Both the position numbers and the translations under genes were made by a program. The notes under the pieces are model-generated. The model had not been told where the DNA came from, ran no database searches, and saw only the letters and a program-made list of their open reading frames with translations. Positions 1-8,149 of a DNA stretch of 64,000 nt are shown piece by piece. Location: NCBI RefSeq assembly GCF_000759025.1, contig NZ_JPOS01000003.1:62001-126000 (forward strand). Reading direction: 5' to 3'. The stretch's first letter is position 1, and each line of letters begins with the position of its first letter. Source of the stretch: Phaeodactylibacter xiamenensis (lineage in GTDB: Bacteria; Bacteroidota; Bacteroidia; Chitinophagales; Saprospiraceae).

Positions 1-102
1 GGCAGAGGGCGGCTTCATGAATACCACCGGGCTGCCCGGCACCGGGTTATTGAGCTCTTTGGCGTGTTCGGCGTAGTTGCGGCCGATGCAGATGATCTTC
101 AT
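1..102 (-). CDS. Fumarylacetoacetate hydrolase family protein, N-terminal fragment
   Basis: Only the first 34 codons lie in the window; the gene runs off the left edge. The reading starts [17 protein letters not shown] and continues with a proline-rich stretch and VVFMKPPSA. This is the usual opening of the short bacterial FAH-family proteins (2-hydroxyhepta-2,4-diene-1,7-dioate isomerase/acylpyruvase type). Members cleave C-C bonds of acylpyruvates or decarboxylate oxaloacetate; the substrate cannot be told from this piece. Its ATG lies 9 nt after the trpS stop on the same strand, so it is probably cotranscribed with trpS. The metal-binding residues are outside the window. Confidence 0.8.
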   Translation of the reverse strand, partial: MKIICIGRNYAEHAKELNNPVPGSPVVFMKPPSA

Positions 103-111
103 AGTCGTGAT

Positions 112-1131
112 TTAAAACTTCACATTGGACAGCCCTGCCATTTCCTTTACGGCACGGACGGTCTCCTGTGCTTTCTTACGGATTTCAGCAGAAGACGCCT
201 TGATTTGATTCTTGATCTCCTTCTTATCGGCTTTCAGGGCTTCCTTACGGGCTTTAAAATCAGCGCTCAGCCCCACAAGGGCATCAGCTACGGCATCTTT
301 CAGGTCCACATACTTTAATTCGCCGGCCTCGTAGTCCTTCATCAGGCTTTCGTAGGCTTCCATAGACTCAGCGGCCTTGAGCAGGGTGAAGAGGTTGTCC
401 ACGCCCGGGCTCATTTCGCCGGCAGGCGTATCTCCGGTATCGGTCACTGCGGAGCGGATTTGCTTGCGGATGCGGTTATCATCTCCAAACACGTCAATGT
501 AGTGCTTCTCGCCTGCACTTTTGCTCATCTTACGGGTGGGGTCTGCGGTGGAGCGGACCTTAGGCACTTCCGTATATAGGGGCTCCGGCAGGACGAAGTA
601 TTCTTTGCCCATCTGATTATTGAAGCGTTGCGCGATGTTGCGGGTGAGCTCCAAATGCTGCTCCTGATCTTTGCCTACAGGCACGTAATCCGCCCGGTAG
701 ATCAGGATATCCGCTGCCTGTAGCACGGGATAGTCCAGCAAGCCAGCGGAGATGAAGCTGTCGGTAGCGGTTTCTGCCACCTGCGCGCTTTTGTCCTTGA
801 ACTGCGTCATACGGGTCAGCTGCCCATAGGAAGTGAAGCAATTGAAAATCCAGCACAATTCTGTATGCTCCGGCACCAGGGACTGAATAAACAGGGACTC
901 CGGCTTAACACCAACCGCCATCAGGTTGAAAAGGAGTTCCCAGGTATTTTCCCGAAGTTTTTTCGGATTGTAGGGCATCGTCATGGCATGGTAATCCACC
1001 ACCCCGTAGGTGCAATCGTACTTTTCCTGCAGGGCGACCCAGTTCTTCACTGCCCCGAAGTAGTTGCCAAAGTGCATTTGCCCGGTGGGCTGAATAGCAG
1101 AAAGGACTTGTTTGCGTTGCTCCATGGTCAT
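112..1131 (-). CDS. trpS: Tryptophanyl-tRNA synthetase
   Basis: Class I aminoacyl-tRNA synthetase that charges tRNA-Trp in the cytoplasm. The ATP-binding HIGH-type motif appears as HFGN (residues 20-23, after TGQM) and the second signature as KMSKS (201-205). The intervening Rossmann core and the C-terminal anticodon-binding helices are complete. At 339 residues it has the normal length for bacterial TrpS. The open frame extends upstream to 1197, but that extra 22-residue stretch is not family-like. I start at the ATG of MTMEQRKQ; the second ATG two codons later is an equal alternative because a promoter-like sequence lies only about 15 nt upstream. It is followed at once by the FAH-family gene. 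Confidence 0.96.
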   Translation of the reverse strand: MTMEQRKQVLSAIQPTGQMHFGNYFGAVKNWVALQEKYDCTYGVVDYHAMTMPYNPKKLRENTWELLFNLMAVGVKPESLFIQSLVPEHTELCWIFNCFTSYGQLTRMTQFKDKSAQVAETATDSFISAGLLDYPVLQAADILIYRADYVPVGKDQEQHLELTRNIAQRFNNQMGKEYFVLPEPLYTEVPKVRSTADPTRKMSKSAGEKHYIDVFGDDNRIRKQIRSAVTDTGDTPAGEMSPGVDNLFTLLKAAESMEAYESLMKDYEAGELKYVDLKDAVADALVGLSADFKARKEALKADKKEIKNQIKASSAEIRKKAQETVRAVKEMAGLSNVKF

Positions 1132-1145
1132 TTTTTTGAACAGCG

Positions 1146-1177
1146 CGAATATACTTGTTCCATTGGTTTTGGAGCAA
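1146..1177 (-). promoter_or_regulatory. Candidate Bacteroidota promoter for trpS
   Basis: On the minus strand TTG (1177-1175) is followed after 21 nt by TATATTCG (1153-1146), one mismatch from the TAnnTTTG -7 element. It sits just upstream of the chosen trpS start, giving a very short leader. Supported by consensus match only. Confidence 0.45.
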
Positions 1178-1248
1178 TAAAAACAGGGAATTCCCATCAG
1201 AAGCCGGGTTTTGGCCAGCCCGGCAGTCGCAGCAATGGAAAATCCAAG

Positions 1249-1279
1249 TTGGGCAGGCCAGCCACAGTTCGTACTTTTG
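1249..1279 (+). promoter_or_regulatory. Candidate promoter for the 1309 lipoprotein gene
   Basis: TTG at 1249-1251 and TACTTTTG at 1272-1279 (a full TAnnTTTG match) are separated by 20 nt, and the -7 box lies 29 nt before the ATG at 1309. It faces away from the trpS promoter, so this is a divergent control region. Confidence 0.5.
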
Positions 1280-1308
1280 CTACGGATTCAAACAATACCG
1301 AATTGCGA

Positions 1309-1680
1309 ATGAGAATACCGATTGTTGTTTTTGCGCTGCTCACCATCCTCCCTGCCTGCCAGTCGGGCTATCAGCCTGCCGACCTGCAGGGAAACTGGCA
1401 AGCTGTGGCTATCACGGAAGAAGGCACCCCTTTAGCGGTTGACCCCAGTCAGATTGAACTTCAATTCACGCCCGCTGACCGTTATACCTACCGGAGTACG
1501 CTCAATTACCGGGAAGCCGGTAGCTTTTACGTAGACGGCACCTACCTGTTCACCCGCGACACCCTCAATCAGGCCAGCACCGAAAAGGCAGTCGAAATCC
1601 TCAAGCTTGTTAATGACACGCTTCAGCTCAAAATGATGGATGGGGATAAGGAGCGGCTCTTGACGATGGTCAAACAGTAG
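1309..1680 (+). CDS. Small lipocalin-like lipoprotein
   Basis: A 123-residue protein with a lipoprotein signal peptide (MRIPIVVFALLTILPAC; acylated Cys17). The mature part opens with LQGNWQAV and alternates short beta strands, the pattern of small lipocalin-like or 'copper resistance NlpE-like' beta-barrel domains in Bacteroidota. I cannot name a ligand. The frame is open much further upstream (to 865), but only the ATG at 1309 gives a signal peptide and has a promoter in front of it. Its stop lies one base from the stop of the convergent DUF4403 gene. Confidence 0.75.
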   Translation: MRIPIVVFALLTILPACQSGYQPADLQGNWQAVAITEEGTPLAVDPSQIELQFTPADRYTYRSTLNYREAGSFYVDGTYLFTRDTLNQASTEKAVEILKLVNDTLQLKMMDGDKERLLTMVKQ

Positions 1681-1681
1681 C

Positions 1682-3043
1682 TTATTTATTCAACCCCTTC
1701 ACCCGCACATTGACGTTGCCCGTAAGGGCCAGGTCAACGACCATGCCATCCACCGTGAGGTAAGCATTGCGGAGGTCGAGGGCTTCCAGGTTGCCGTTCA
1801 GCACCACGCCGGTAGCCAGCTCATAATCCTGAAGCTGCTCCTGGAATTGGGCCTGCATGTCCTTCATGTTGTAGTCGAGCAGGAAGTTGAGGTTTTCGGC
1901 AATCTTGTTTTTGATGGTACTTTTCATCAGCCAGCCGGCAGACCGGAAGAGGTAGTTTTTGGTATCGAGCGTATACTCCAGGTCTTCGATATCGATGGTA
2001 TTCTTTTTGGGGTTAAAGACCGGGCGACCGACCAGGTAAATGCTGCCGTTGTAGGTGCCGCTCAGCGTGGTATTGACCACGATATTGCTGCCTTTACCAA
2101 AAAACTCCAGGTCCTGAATCGTCACGGACCGGCGGCCGTAGGAGAAGGTTTCACCAACCAACTGGGTTTTGGCAAGGCGTTCGGCTTCATCGTAGGAAAT
2201 CTCAGCGTTGATGTGCAGGGTAAAGTCTTCGGCTTCCACCGGGCTGATGCGCAGAGGCGGCAGGGGCTGTATGTACTTGGGGTCCGGCCGCTCACCGATT
2301 TTCACCGAGGGTTTGCCCTCCACGTAGATGGTGGTCGCGATCCTCCCCCGCTCAGTGGAGACCGGGCTCATACCGATATACTGCGGGTTCACGGTAAGCC
2401 AGGTATTGTATTCTTCAGAAACCAGGGCCGGCTGAAACATCTCCCGCCAGGCTTCCTCCACGGTCTTGCGCAGGTCGAACTGCTCCCGGACCAGGTCATC
2501 TATCGCTTTGGAAATCTGCCGGGTACTGTTGCGCAGGACGATGTCTGCAATAAAACCCACCGGCAGGTCCACAAAGCCCATTTTTACCCGCGGTTTTTGT
2601 TGCCATTGATGGCCTTCCAGCGTGGTCGTGGTAAAGATGCTCCAGTCTGTATTCACTCCAAAGCCGGTTTTGAAATCCAGCGAAATCTGCCCATTGGCTT
2701 CAACGGTACTGATGCCGAGGTCGTACTTGATCCAAAGGTCGAGTGGGATACGGTAGGTAATAGCTTGGGAGTCAAGCCCCAGGAGGATATCATCCTGTTT
2801 GACGGCCCGGACCATCATTTTATCGCCATCCCGGAGGTTGTTGTCTTCGTAGAGGATGCCGCTCAGTTGTTTGTTGAGCACAGCCTCCAGGTCCCGCACC
2901 GGTACATCCACGGGGATGTTGATGATGGAAACCTGATCTCGGTACAGCTCTTCGTATTCTTCCATAGGGCGAACGGGCTTCGTCACTTTGCAGCTGCTAA
3001 GCAGTAGCATCAATATAGCGCAGGCAGGCAGTAGATGTTTCAT
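1682..3043 (-). CDS. DUF4403 family lipoprotein
   Basis: A 453-residue exported protein with a lipoprotein signal (MKHLLPACAILMLLLSSC, Cys18). The mature N-terminus (INIPVDVPVRDLEAVLNKQL) matches the start of the DUF4403 family, large beta-rich proteins of Gram-negative bacteria, many in Bacteroidota, with no established function. Later strands read like a duplicated lipid-binding-type beta module, with alternating hydrophobic residues and a C-terminal half rich in short strands. Length fits the family. It is transcribed alone, convergent with the 1309 lipoprotein. Confidence 0.85.
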   Translation of the reverse strand: MKHLLPACAILMLLLSSCKVTKPVRPMEEYEELYRDQVSIINIPVDVPVRDLEAVLNKQLSGILYEDNNLRDGDKMMVRAVKQDDILLGLDSQAITYRIPLDLWIKYDLGISTVEANGQISLDFKTGFGVNTDWSIFTTTTLEGHQWQQKPRVKMGFVDLPVGFIADIVLRNSTRQISKAIDDLVREQFDLRKTVEEAWREMFQPALVSEEYNTWLTVNPQYIGMSPVSTERGRIATTIYVEGKPSVKIGERPDPKYIQPLPPLRISPVEAEDFTLHINAEISYDEAERLAKTQLVGETFSYGRRSVTIQDLEFFGKGSNIVVNTTLSGTYNGSIYLVGRPVFNPKKNTIDIEDLEYTLDTKNYLFRSAGWLMKSTIKNKIAENLNFLLDYNMKDMQAQFQEQLQDYELATGVVLNGNLEALDLRNAYLTVDGMVVDLALTGNVNVRVKGLNK

Positions 3044-3083
3044 CTTAGGGTAGTTCTTTGCCCCGAAATTAGCAGAAAGAAAA

Positions 3084-3728
3084 CTACCGAAGCAAATAAT
3101 TAAGGTAGAAAAAGATGACCAGATAAATCCATAGCCCGTCCAAAAAATGCCAGTAGATGGTCAGCAGGCGGAGCTTGAGCCGCTTTTCGGGGTCAGAAAA
3201 ATAAACCAGCACGCTCACCGGCTCTTTCATGCGCTTGCGGGCTGTCCAGAGGAACAACCCCAGAAATGGGAGACCAGCTATAACGTGAGCAAAATGCAGA
3301 GCTGAAATCACATAAAGGTATCCTGCAGAATTATCGCTGTGGATGTAAATCTGATTGCTAAACAACTGATACCAGCCTACGCCCTGCAGGATCATAAATA
3401 TGAAGGAAATCGCCATGGTAGCGATGAGCGCCCGCTGATAGTTTTCCGTATCATCAGATTTGTAGCAGCGCTTTGCCCAGACCATTGCGCCACTACTTGC
3501 CAGTAAGACCAGCGTATTGAAAATAAAAATATTCGGCAGCCTGATCGGCGGCAGGTCACTTTGCACCCGGGTGTACACAAAGGCGGCCGTAAACGCAAGG
3601 AACATAGCGGTAATGCCCAGCAGGGACAAGATCAGCAATACGTTGTAAGGGTGAAAGGCAAAGTTGCCATATTCGTTGTACCCTTCCTCTGCGGGGTCTC
3701 TTTGCTGTGATGGTGGATTTTCAGACAT
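3084..3728 (-). CDS. Haem-copper oxidase subunit III-like membrane protein
   Basis: A 214-residue integral membrane protein with five predicted transmembrane helices. The final helix region (YWHFLDGLWIYLVIFFYL) and the HFAHVIAGLPFLGL segment are typical of short cytochrome oxidase subunit III proteins. Subunit III stabilises the proton-pumping core and lines the oxygen path. No subunit I, II or IV gene is in the window, so this is an orphan copy here. The frame is open to 3803, but MSENPP at 3728 is the better start because the extension is not family-like. It follows the DUF2256 gene by 41 nt on the same strand. Confidence 0.88.
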   Translation of the reverse strand: MSENPPSQQRDPAEEGYNEYGNFAFHPYNVLLILSLLGITAMFLAFTAAFVYTRVQSDLPPIRLPNIFIFNTLVLLASSGAMVWAKRCYKSDDTENYQRALIATMAISFIFMILQGVGWYQLFSNQIYIHSDNSAGYLYVISALHFAHVIAGLPFLGLFLWTARKRMKEPVSVLVYFSDPEKRLKLRLLTIYWHFLDGLWIYLVIFFYLNYLLR

Positions 3729-3769
3729 ATTATTTGGCTGCTTACCAGCTGAAATTTTGAGTGAACAGT

Positions 3770-3925
3770 TTAGTTTCGGTCCCGTTTGGCCTCCCGCCGG
3801 CAACGCTCGCTACAGTATTTGACCTCCTCCCAGACCTTTTCCCATTTTTTTCTCCAGGTGAAGGGGCGGCCGCATTGTACGCAGTCTTTGGTGGGGAGGT
3901 CTCCCTTTTTGCGTTGCTTTGGCAT
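3770..3925 (-). CDS. DUF2256 zinc-finger-like mini-protein
   Basis: A 51-residue protein beginning MPKQRKKGDLPTKDCVQCGR and ending RRREAK-like basic residues. It has a CxxC pair (Cys15, Cys18), then RPFTWRKKWEKVWEEVKYC and CSERC, giving four cysteines that probably hold one zinc. The spacing and the RPFTWRKKWEK segment are the hallmark of DUF2256. In many bacteria this family sits beside photolyase/cryptochrome genes; here it precedes the oxidase subunit III gene by 41 nt. Function is unknown. The gene is easy to miss because it is so short. Confidence 0.9.
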   Translation of the reverse strand: MPKQRKKGDLPTKDCVQCGRPFTWRKKWEKVWEEVKYCSERCRREAKRDRN

Positions 3926-4054
3926 TGGATTTTCTGAAGGAAACGGCAATTCGCTCTTTTTGTTTTCAGGATATTTTGGGGCAGCGGAAAGTTAAAATAT
4001 TTCCTGGCACCTCAAGGATAAGGATTTCACGTTTAATCAAAAAATCAATCACCC

Positions 4055-4792
4055 ATGCGCACGACTATTCTCCTGTTTTTTGCCCTATTGATGCTGCAAT
4101 GCGCTGCTCAGGCTCAGTCTGATACGCTGCCCACTTCCCCAACCTTTGGGCCTTACTACAACCAAATTGGCGTGGATCTTCTGCCTGCCATCATTACAGG
4201 GGGAGGCGGAAGGCTCGGGCACTACCAAATAGAAGCCCTGTACCGCGAACACCAGCCCAATGGCGATTTACGGATCAAAATCGAGGTCAACAACAAAAAT
4301 TACTTTGAAGGCTTTATTCCGTATCCGGACCAGCTGCTGCCGGGCAGCACGCTGGAAGAGCAGCTCTACCAGCAGAACGACCTTTTCCCGCGCGCCAGCC
4401 TCCTGTTCAGCATAGGGCGTTCTACCTACCGGTTGAGCCAAAAGCTGCCCGTCTACCTCGGCGTGGATGCTCAGGCCGGTGTGATTTTTACGGAACGCAT
4501 CACCTACGTCAACGACCGCCCGCTCGAAGGCATGCCTTCAGGTTTCAGCAGTATTGTCGGCTCTGCCAACCACACCCATTTTCTTGGAGGGCTGACGCCA
4601 TTCATCGGGACCAATATCCCCATCACCGACCGCTTGTCCTTCAGTGTGGAGTTTGGGCTCCCTATTTTATACCATACCGGCACCTCCAGCTATATCACGG
4701 AAAACGGGGACCGCTTTGATGTGAACATTTCGGAATTCACGCTATTTGACGGCCGCCCGATTAATGACCTTGCTATTTTTTACCGGCTCTGA
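4055..4792 (+). CDS. Putative outer-membrane beta-barrel protein
   Basis: A 245-residue exported protein with a cleavable signal peptide (MRTTILLFFALLMLQC..AQA, cut near residue 21). The mature chain alternates polar and hydrophobic residues in short strands with glycine-rich turns (ITGGGGRLG, FLGGLTPFIG) and ends in FYRL, an aromatic-containing terminal strand. This is the usual pattern of small porin-like or OmpW/PorT-like barrels. I do not recognise a named family. Its last 20 nt overlap the convergent zinc-ribbon gene, so transcription from either strand could interfere with the other. Confidence 0.65.
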   Translation: MRTTILLFFALLMLQCAAQAQSDTLPTSPTFGPYYNQIGVDLLPAIITGGGGRLGHYQIEALYREHQPNGDLRIKIEVNNKNYFEGFIPYPDQLLPGSTLEEQLYQQNDLFPRASLLFSIGRSTYRLSQKLPVYLGVDAQAGVIFTERITYVNDRPLEGMPSGFSSIVGSANHTHFLGGLTPFIGTNIPITDRLSFSVEFGLPILYHTGTSSYITENGDRFDVNISEFTLFDGRPINDLAIFYRL

Positions 4793-5630
4793 AACGTTGC
4801 TGCAGCCGCTTGAGCAACTTGAGCATCTTGATATTGAATCGGAGGTTGATGTTGAAAAACTTTTCATCGATGAGCAGCCAGTCCTTTTCGCGCTTTACAT
4901 TGCCCAGGGTTTCGTAAAGCACGTAGTGTGGCGTTTGCAACTGCGCTTTCCAGTACAGGCCCCGCTCGGTCATAGCAAAGCCTTCTTTGCAGGAGCCCAG
5001 CAGGCTTTGATCGCAGATGAAGTAGATCCGCTCGTCCCGGCGCTCCGGCTTCAGGAAGAACTTGCCGGCATTGCGCAGTTTCTGTACGGGCATTTTTATA
5101 AAATCCGTGTATACCGCTTCATCGGGCTCGCTGCCGAAATCGAGGTAGTCAAAGATGAGCGTTTCCAGCGGGTGATCATCGGCGCCGGGGCCCTGATGCC
5201 GGAGTATGGCTTCGGGAAGGGGTACGGCATTCAGGTCCTTTGCGTAATGAATGAGGAAATAATCGGTGAGTTCTTCCAGGTGGCGCTTTACCCTGACATT
5301 TTGAAAAGCAGCCGGCTCGCCTTTTCCATGCAGATACATTAGCTGATCGGCCAGCTGAGTCTCCCGCCGGTGAAGCATATCCCGAAAACCGGATTCGTAC
5401 AGTAATTCCCGGTAGGCTTCCACTTCTGTGCCGGGCTGTTCTTCTTCAACTTTTTGGCGCATTAGGCGGAAAAACGCTTCTGTCAACTGTTTGCTTACGT
5501 TGCCATTCAGATCAATAATTGGCTGAGCATCCGCTTCCACAGCACCCTGCTCCTGCGGTTGCGGCGTACCGCACTGATGGCAAAACCTTGCATGATCAGG
5601 TAATTCGGTATGGCAATTGATACACTTCAA
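4773..5630 (-). CDS. Zinc-ribbon protein of unknown function
   Basis: A 285-residue cytoplasmic protein. The first 21 residues form a rubredoxin-like zinc ribbon with Cys3, Cys6, Cys17 and Cys20 (CINC, CHQCG). The remaining roughly 250 residues are mostly alpha-helical and charged, and I cannot place them in a family. It begins 33 nt after the reductase gene on the same strand and is probably cotranscribed with it. Such ribbons usually serve protein or nucleic-acid binding, not catalysis; nothing here decides which. Confidence 0.7.
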   Translation of the reverse strand: MKCINCHTELPDHARFCHQCGTPQPQEQGAVEADAQPIIDLNGNVSKQLTEAFFRLMRQKVEEEQPGTEVEAYRELLYESGFRDMLHRRETQLADQLMYLHGKGEPAAFQNVRVKRHLEELTDYFLIHYAKDLNAVPLPEAILRHQGPGADDHPLETLIFDYLDFGSEPDEAVYTDFIKMPVQKLRNAGKFFLKPERRDERIYFICDQSLLGSCKEGFAMTERGLYWKAQLQTPHYVLYETLGNVKREKDWLLIDEKFFNINLRFNIKMLKLLKRLQQRFRAGKK

Positions 5631-5663
5631 CAGACGTCAGTATTTGCTCCAAAGTTAACAAAC

Positions 5664-6737
5664 TTATCTTATGGTCAGCTGCACCTGAGGTGTTACCGGG
5701 TAGGCTACACAGGTGAAGATATGACCATTGGTGGCATCACTGTCCACCCGGCTGTTGTGGGTATACATTTCGACACGCCCTCCGGTCAGTTGAGCGGAGC
5801 AGGTTGTGCAGCTCCCGCTCCGGCAACTGTAAGGCAATTCTATACCGGCAGCTAATGCTCCTTCCAACAGGGTCTGCCCTGGCGTTACCGGAAACGACAG
5901 GGTCTTGTTTTTGAACTGTAGTGCTATTGTGGCATGCGGCAACTGACTGGCTTCCGGCCGGAAAGGCGTGTATATGATAAAATCTTCCTGATGCAGCCGG
6001 TCTGCTCCAAAACCAAGAAACCGCAAGGTCATAGACGCTTTGAGCATGAGCCCCGGCGGGCCGCAGACATAGGCATGAGCCTCCGGCATTTGTTTGCCCA
6101 AAACCTGCTCCGCCCAGAACTCCAGCCACGCGTTGCTCATCCGCCCCTGCCGGACTTCAGTGTGGGCGGTGGCTTTCAGTTCATCTTCGCAGGTGGCTGT
6201 GGCCTGGCTGAGCAGGTGGAAAACCTTCAGGCGGTCAGCATGGCTGCGCTCCAGATGCTGCAGTTCCTTGCGGAAAAAGACGGACTCCGCATTCCGGTTG
6301 GCCAGCAAGAGTTGGATTTTGTCATTCCCCGGCCTGTTCAGCGCGGCTTTTAGCAGGGCAAATACCGGCACAAAACCACTGCCCCCGGCAATGAGCAGCA
6401 AAGGGCAGGGTGTTTCGGGCAGCACAAACTGGCCAGCGGGCGGCAAAGCCTGAAGGATATCCCCCACCTGTAGCTTTTGAGTCAGGTAAGCCGAAGCCTG
6501 CCCATTGACAGTCCGCTTGACGCAAATCGACAACTGAGGGTCCACCCCCGGAGTGGAAGCAAGGGAATAAGACCGCCGAAATGGCACAGGCCCCAAATCA
6601 GGAAAGAGCAGGGTCAAAAACTGCCCGACCTGATAATCCGGCACTGGCTGCTCCTGCATATCAAAAAAAATATGCGCACTCCCCGGCACCGGCCGGCTAA
6701 TGTGCGTGACAATGAGGGTTAGAAGTTCCTGGCTCAT
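5664..6737 (-). CDS. Ferredoxin-NADP reductase-type oxidoreductase with 2Fe-2S domain (PaaE-like)
   Basis: A 357-residue electron-transfer protein with three parts: an FAD-binding beta-barrel with the flavin motif RSYS (55-58); a nucleotide-binding domain (LLIAGGSGFVPVFALLKAAL, then the CGPPGLM C-terminal signature); and a plant-type 2Fe-2S ferredoxin with cysteines 305, 310, 313 and 343. This is the architecture of phenylacetyl-CoA epoxidase reductase PaaE and related oxygenase reductases. The oxygenase partner genes (paaABCD) are not in the window, so it may serve another hydroxylase or desaturase. It shares a divergent control region with pdhA and precedes the zinc-ribbon gene. Confidence 0.9.
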   Translation of the reverse strand: MSQELLTLIVTHISRPVPGSAHIFFDMQEQPVPDYQVGQFLTLLFPDLGPVPFRRSYSLASTPGVDPQLSICVKRTVNGQASAYLTQKLQVGDILQALPPAGQFVLPETPCPLLLIAGGSGFVPVFALLKAALNRPGNDKIQLLLANRNAESVFFRKELQHLERSHADRLKVFHLLSQATATCEDELKATAHTEVRQGRMSNAWLEFWAEQVLGKQMPEAHAYVCGPPGLMLKASMTLRFLGFGADRLHQEDFIIYTPFRPEASQLPHATIALQFKNKTLSFPVTPGQTLLEGALAAGIELPYSCRSGSCTTCSAQLTGGRVEMYTHNSRVDSDATNGHIFTCVAYPVTPQVQLTIR

Positions 6738-6817
6738 ATTTATGCTTAGTCATGCGCTGACCACCGCTTCCAAAACGGCAATCTTAAAGTACGAACATAC
6801 AACACTTAGTGTAAAAA

Positions 6818-6848
6818 TTGGCAAAACCCTGCAAGCTGAGTATATTTG
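6818..6848 (+). promoter_or_regulatory. Promoter of pdhA
   Basis: TTG at 6818-6820 and TATATTTG at 6841-6848 are exactly 20 nt apart, a textbook match to the Bacteroidota housekeeping promoter. The expected start point leaves a leader of about 80 nt before the ATG at 6935. Confidence 0.7.
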
Positions 6849-6934
6849 CCCACGCGAAACAGCAGCGCCGCAAACAAGGTATACCTTTAGGTGTTGTAAT
6901 GACAAATATTGAACACTAACCATAGAATTCAGGT

Positions 6935-7975
6935 ATGGATACAGCGACGGAAAAGAAAAAAACCACCCGCAAATCGCGGTCTAAGAAGCCTAAGTACAGC
7001 AAAGAGCAGTACCTGCAGTGGTATGAACTGATGTTCCGCATCCGCAAATTTGAGGAGCGGGCATTGATGATGTACGGTCAGCAGAAAATCCGCGGGTTCT
7101 GCCACGTGTATATTGGACAGGAAGCGGTTGCAGCGGGTATGGAATCTGCCATCCGCCGCGAAGATGCCATTGTTACCGCTTACCGTCAGCACGGTACGGC
7201 ACTGGGGCGTGGCTGCGACGTCAACGCCTGTATGGCTGAGCTTTTTGGTAAGGAAACCGGTATTGTGAAAGGCAAAGGCGGTTCCATGCACTTCTTCTCG
7301 AAGGAGCACCGCTACTTTGGCGGCAACGGCATTGTGGGCGCTCAGATCCCAATCGGTACAGGTATCGCTTTCGCGGAAAAGTACAAAGGGACGGACAACC
7401 TCTGCGTCACGATGTTTGGTGATGGTGCTGCCCGTCAGGGTGCCCTGCACGAATCCTTTAATATGGCCATGGCGTGGAAGCTACCGGTGCTTTATATCGT
7501 GGAGAACAATGGATACGCCATGGGTACTTCCGTAAAGCGGACGAGTAACGTAACTGAGCTCTACAAGATGGGGCTGGCCTACGATATGCCCAGTGAAGCC
7601 GTAGACGGCATGCAGCCGGAAGCTGTTCACGAAGCAGTGAGCCGCGCTGCTGAGCACATCCGTGCCGGCAATGGCCCTTACTTCCTTGAAGTGCAGACTT
7701 ATCGCTACAAAGGGCACTCCGTCTCCGACCCGGCCAAGTACCGTACCAAGGAAGAAGTACAGGAGTACAAGGACCGCGACCCAATCAAGATTACGGAGCG
7801 GACGATTCTGGACAATAAAATTGCGACAGAAGACGAACTCAAGGAAATCGAGAATAAAATTAAGGAAGAAATCAAGGCAGCTGTAAAGTTTGCGGAAGAA
7901 TCAGACTACCCTGACCCTTCAGAACTCTACACGGATAATTACCTACAGGAAGACTATCCTTTTATCAAGGATTAG
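6935..7975 (+). CDS. pdhA: Pyruvate dehydrogenase E1 component, alpha subunit
   Basis: A 346-residue thiamine-diphosphate enzyme subunit that decarboxylates pyruvate within the pyruvate dehydrogenase complex. The TPP/Mg2+ motif runs from GDG (162-164) to NN (191-192). The conserved phosphorylation-loop region appears as YRYKGHSVSDP near residue 263. The first 20 residues are an unusual lysine/arginine-rich tail (KKKTTRKSRSKKPK), probably flexible. No E1 beta, E2 or E3 gene follows; the next feature is a terminator, so the alpha subunit is expressed alone, as in several Bacteroidota. A branched-chain oxoacid E1 alpha is the main alternative but fits less well. Confidence 0.93.
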   Translation: MDTATEKKKTTRKSRSKKPKYSKEQYLQWYELMFRIRKFEERALMMYGQQKIRGFCHVYIGQEAVAAGMESAIRREDAIVTAYRQHGTALGRGCDVNACMAELFGKETGIVKGKGGSMHFFSKEHRYFGGNGIVGAQIPIGTGIAFAEKYKGTDNLCVTMFGDGAARQGALHESFNMAMAWKLPVLYIVENNGYAMGTSVKRTSNVTELYKMGLAYDMPSEAVDGMQPEAVHEAVSRAAEHIRAGNGPYFLEVQTYRYKGHSVSDPAKYRTKEEVQEYKDRDPIKITERTILDNKIATEDELKEIENKIKEEIKAAVKFAEESDYPDPSELYTDNYLQEDYPFIKD

Positions 7976-8010
7976 GATTCCAAATAAAATTCTGTTTAAA
8001 AGAACAATGC

Positions 8011-8046
8011 ATCAGCAGTTCCAAATTTGGGGCTGCTGATTTTTTT
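8011..8046 (+). terminator. Intrinsic terminator after pdhA
   Basis: Inverted repeat ATCAGCAG (8011-8018) and CTGCTGAT (8033-8040) followed by a run of T (8039-8046). It starts 35 nt after the pdhA stop. Confidence 0.85.
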
Positions 8047-8088
8047 GCCCTCCTGATAAATGTCAGCGGCTCAAGTGAGCAATCTCAA

Positions 8089-8118
8089 TTGCAAGGCTAA
8101 TTATATGGCGCATATTTG
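8089..8118 (+). promoter_or_regulatory. Candidate promoter of pckA
   Basis: TTG at 8089-8091 and CATATTTG at 8111-8118 (one mismatch to TAnnTTTG) with a 19-nt spacer, 31 nt upstream of the pckA ATG. Confidence 0.55.
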
Positions 8119-8149
8119 AATCGTAATCAACAACAAAAAACTAGGATTC

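Noticed and set aside
1847-3007. A 386-codon plus-strand frame
   Set aside because: It is the antisense shadow of the DUF4403 gene; the protein is His/Gly/Phe-rich without family features, and the minus frame has a signal peptide and a recognised domain.
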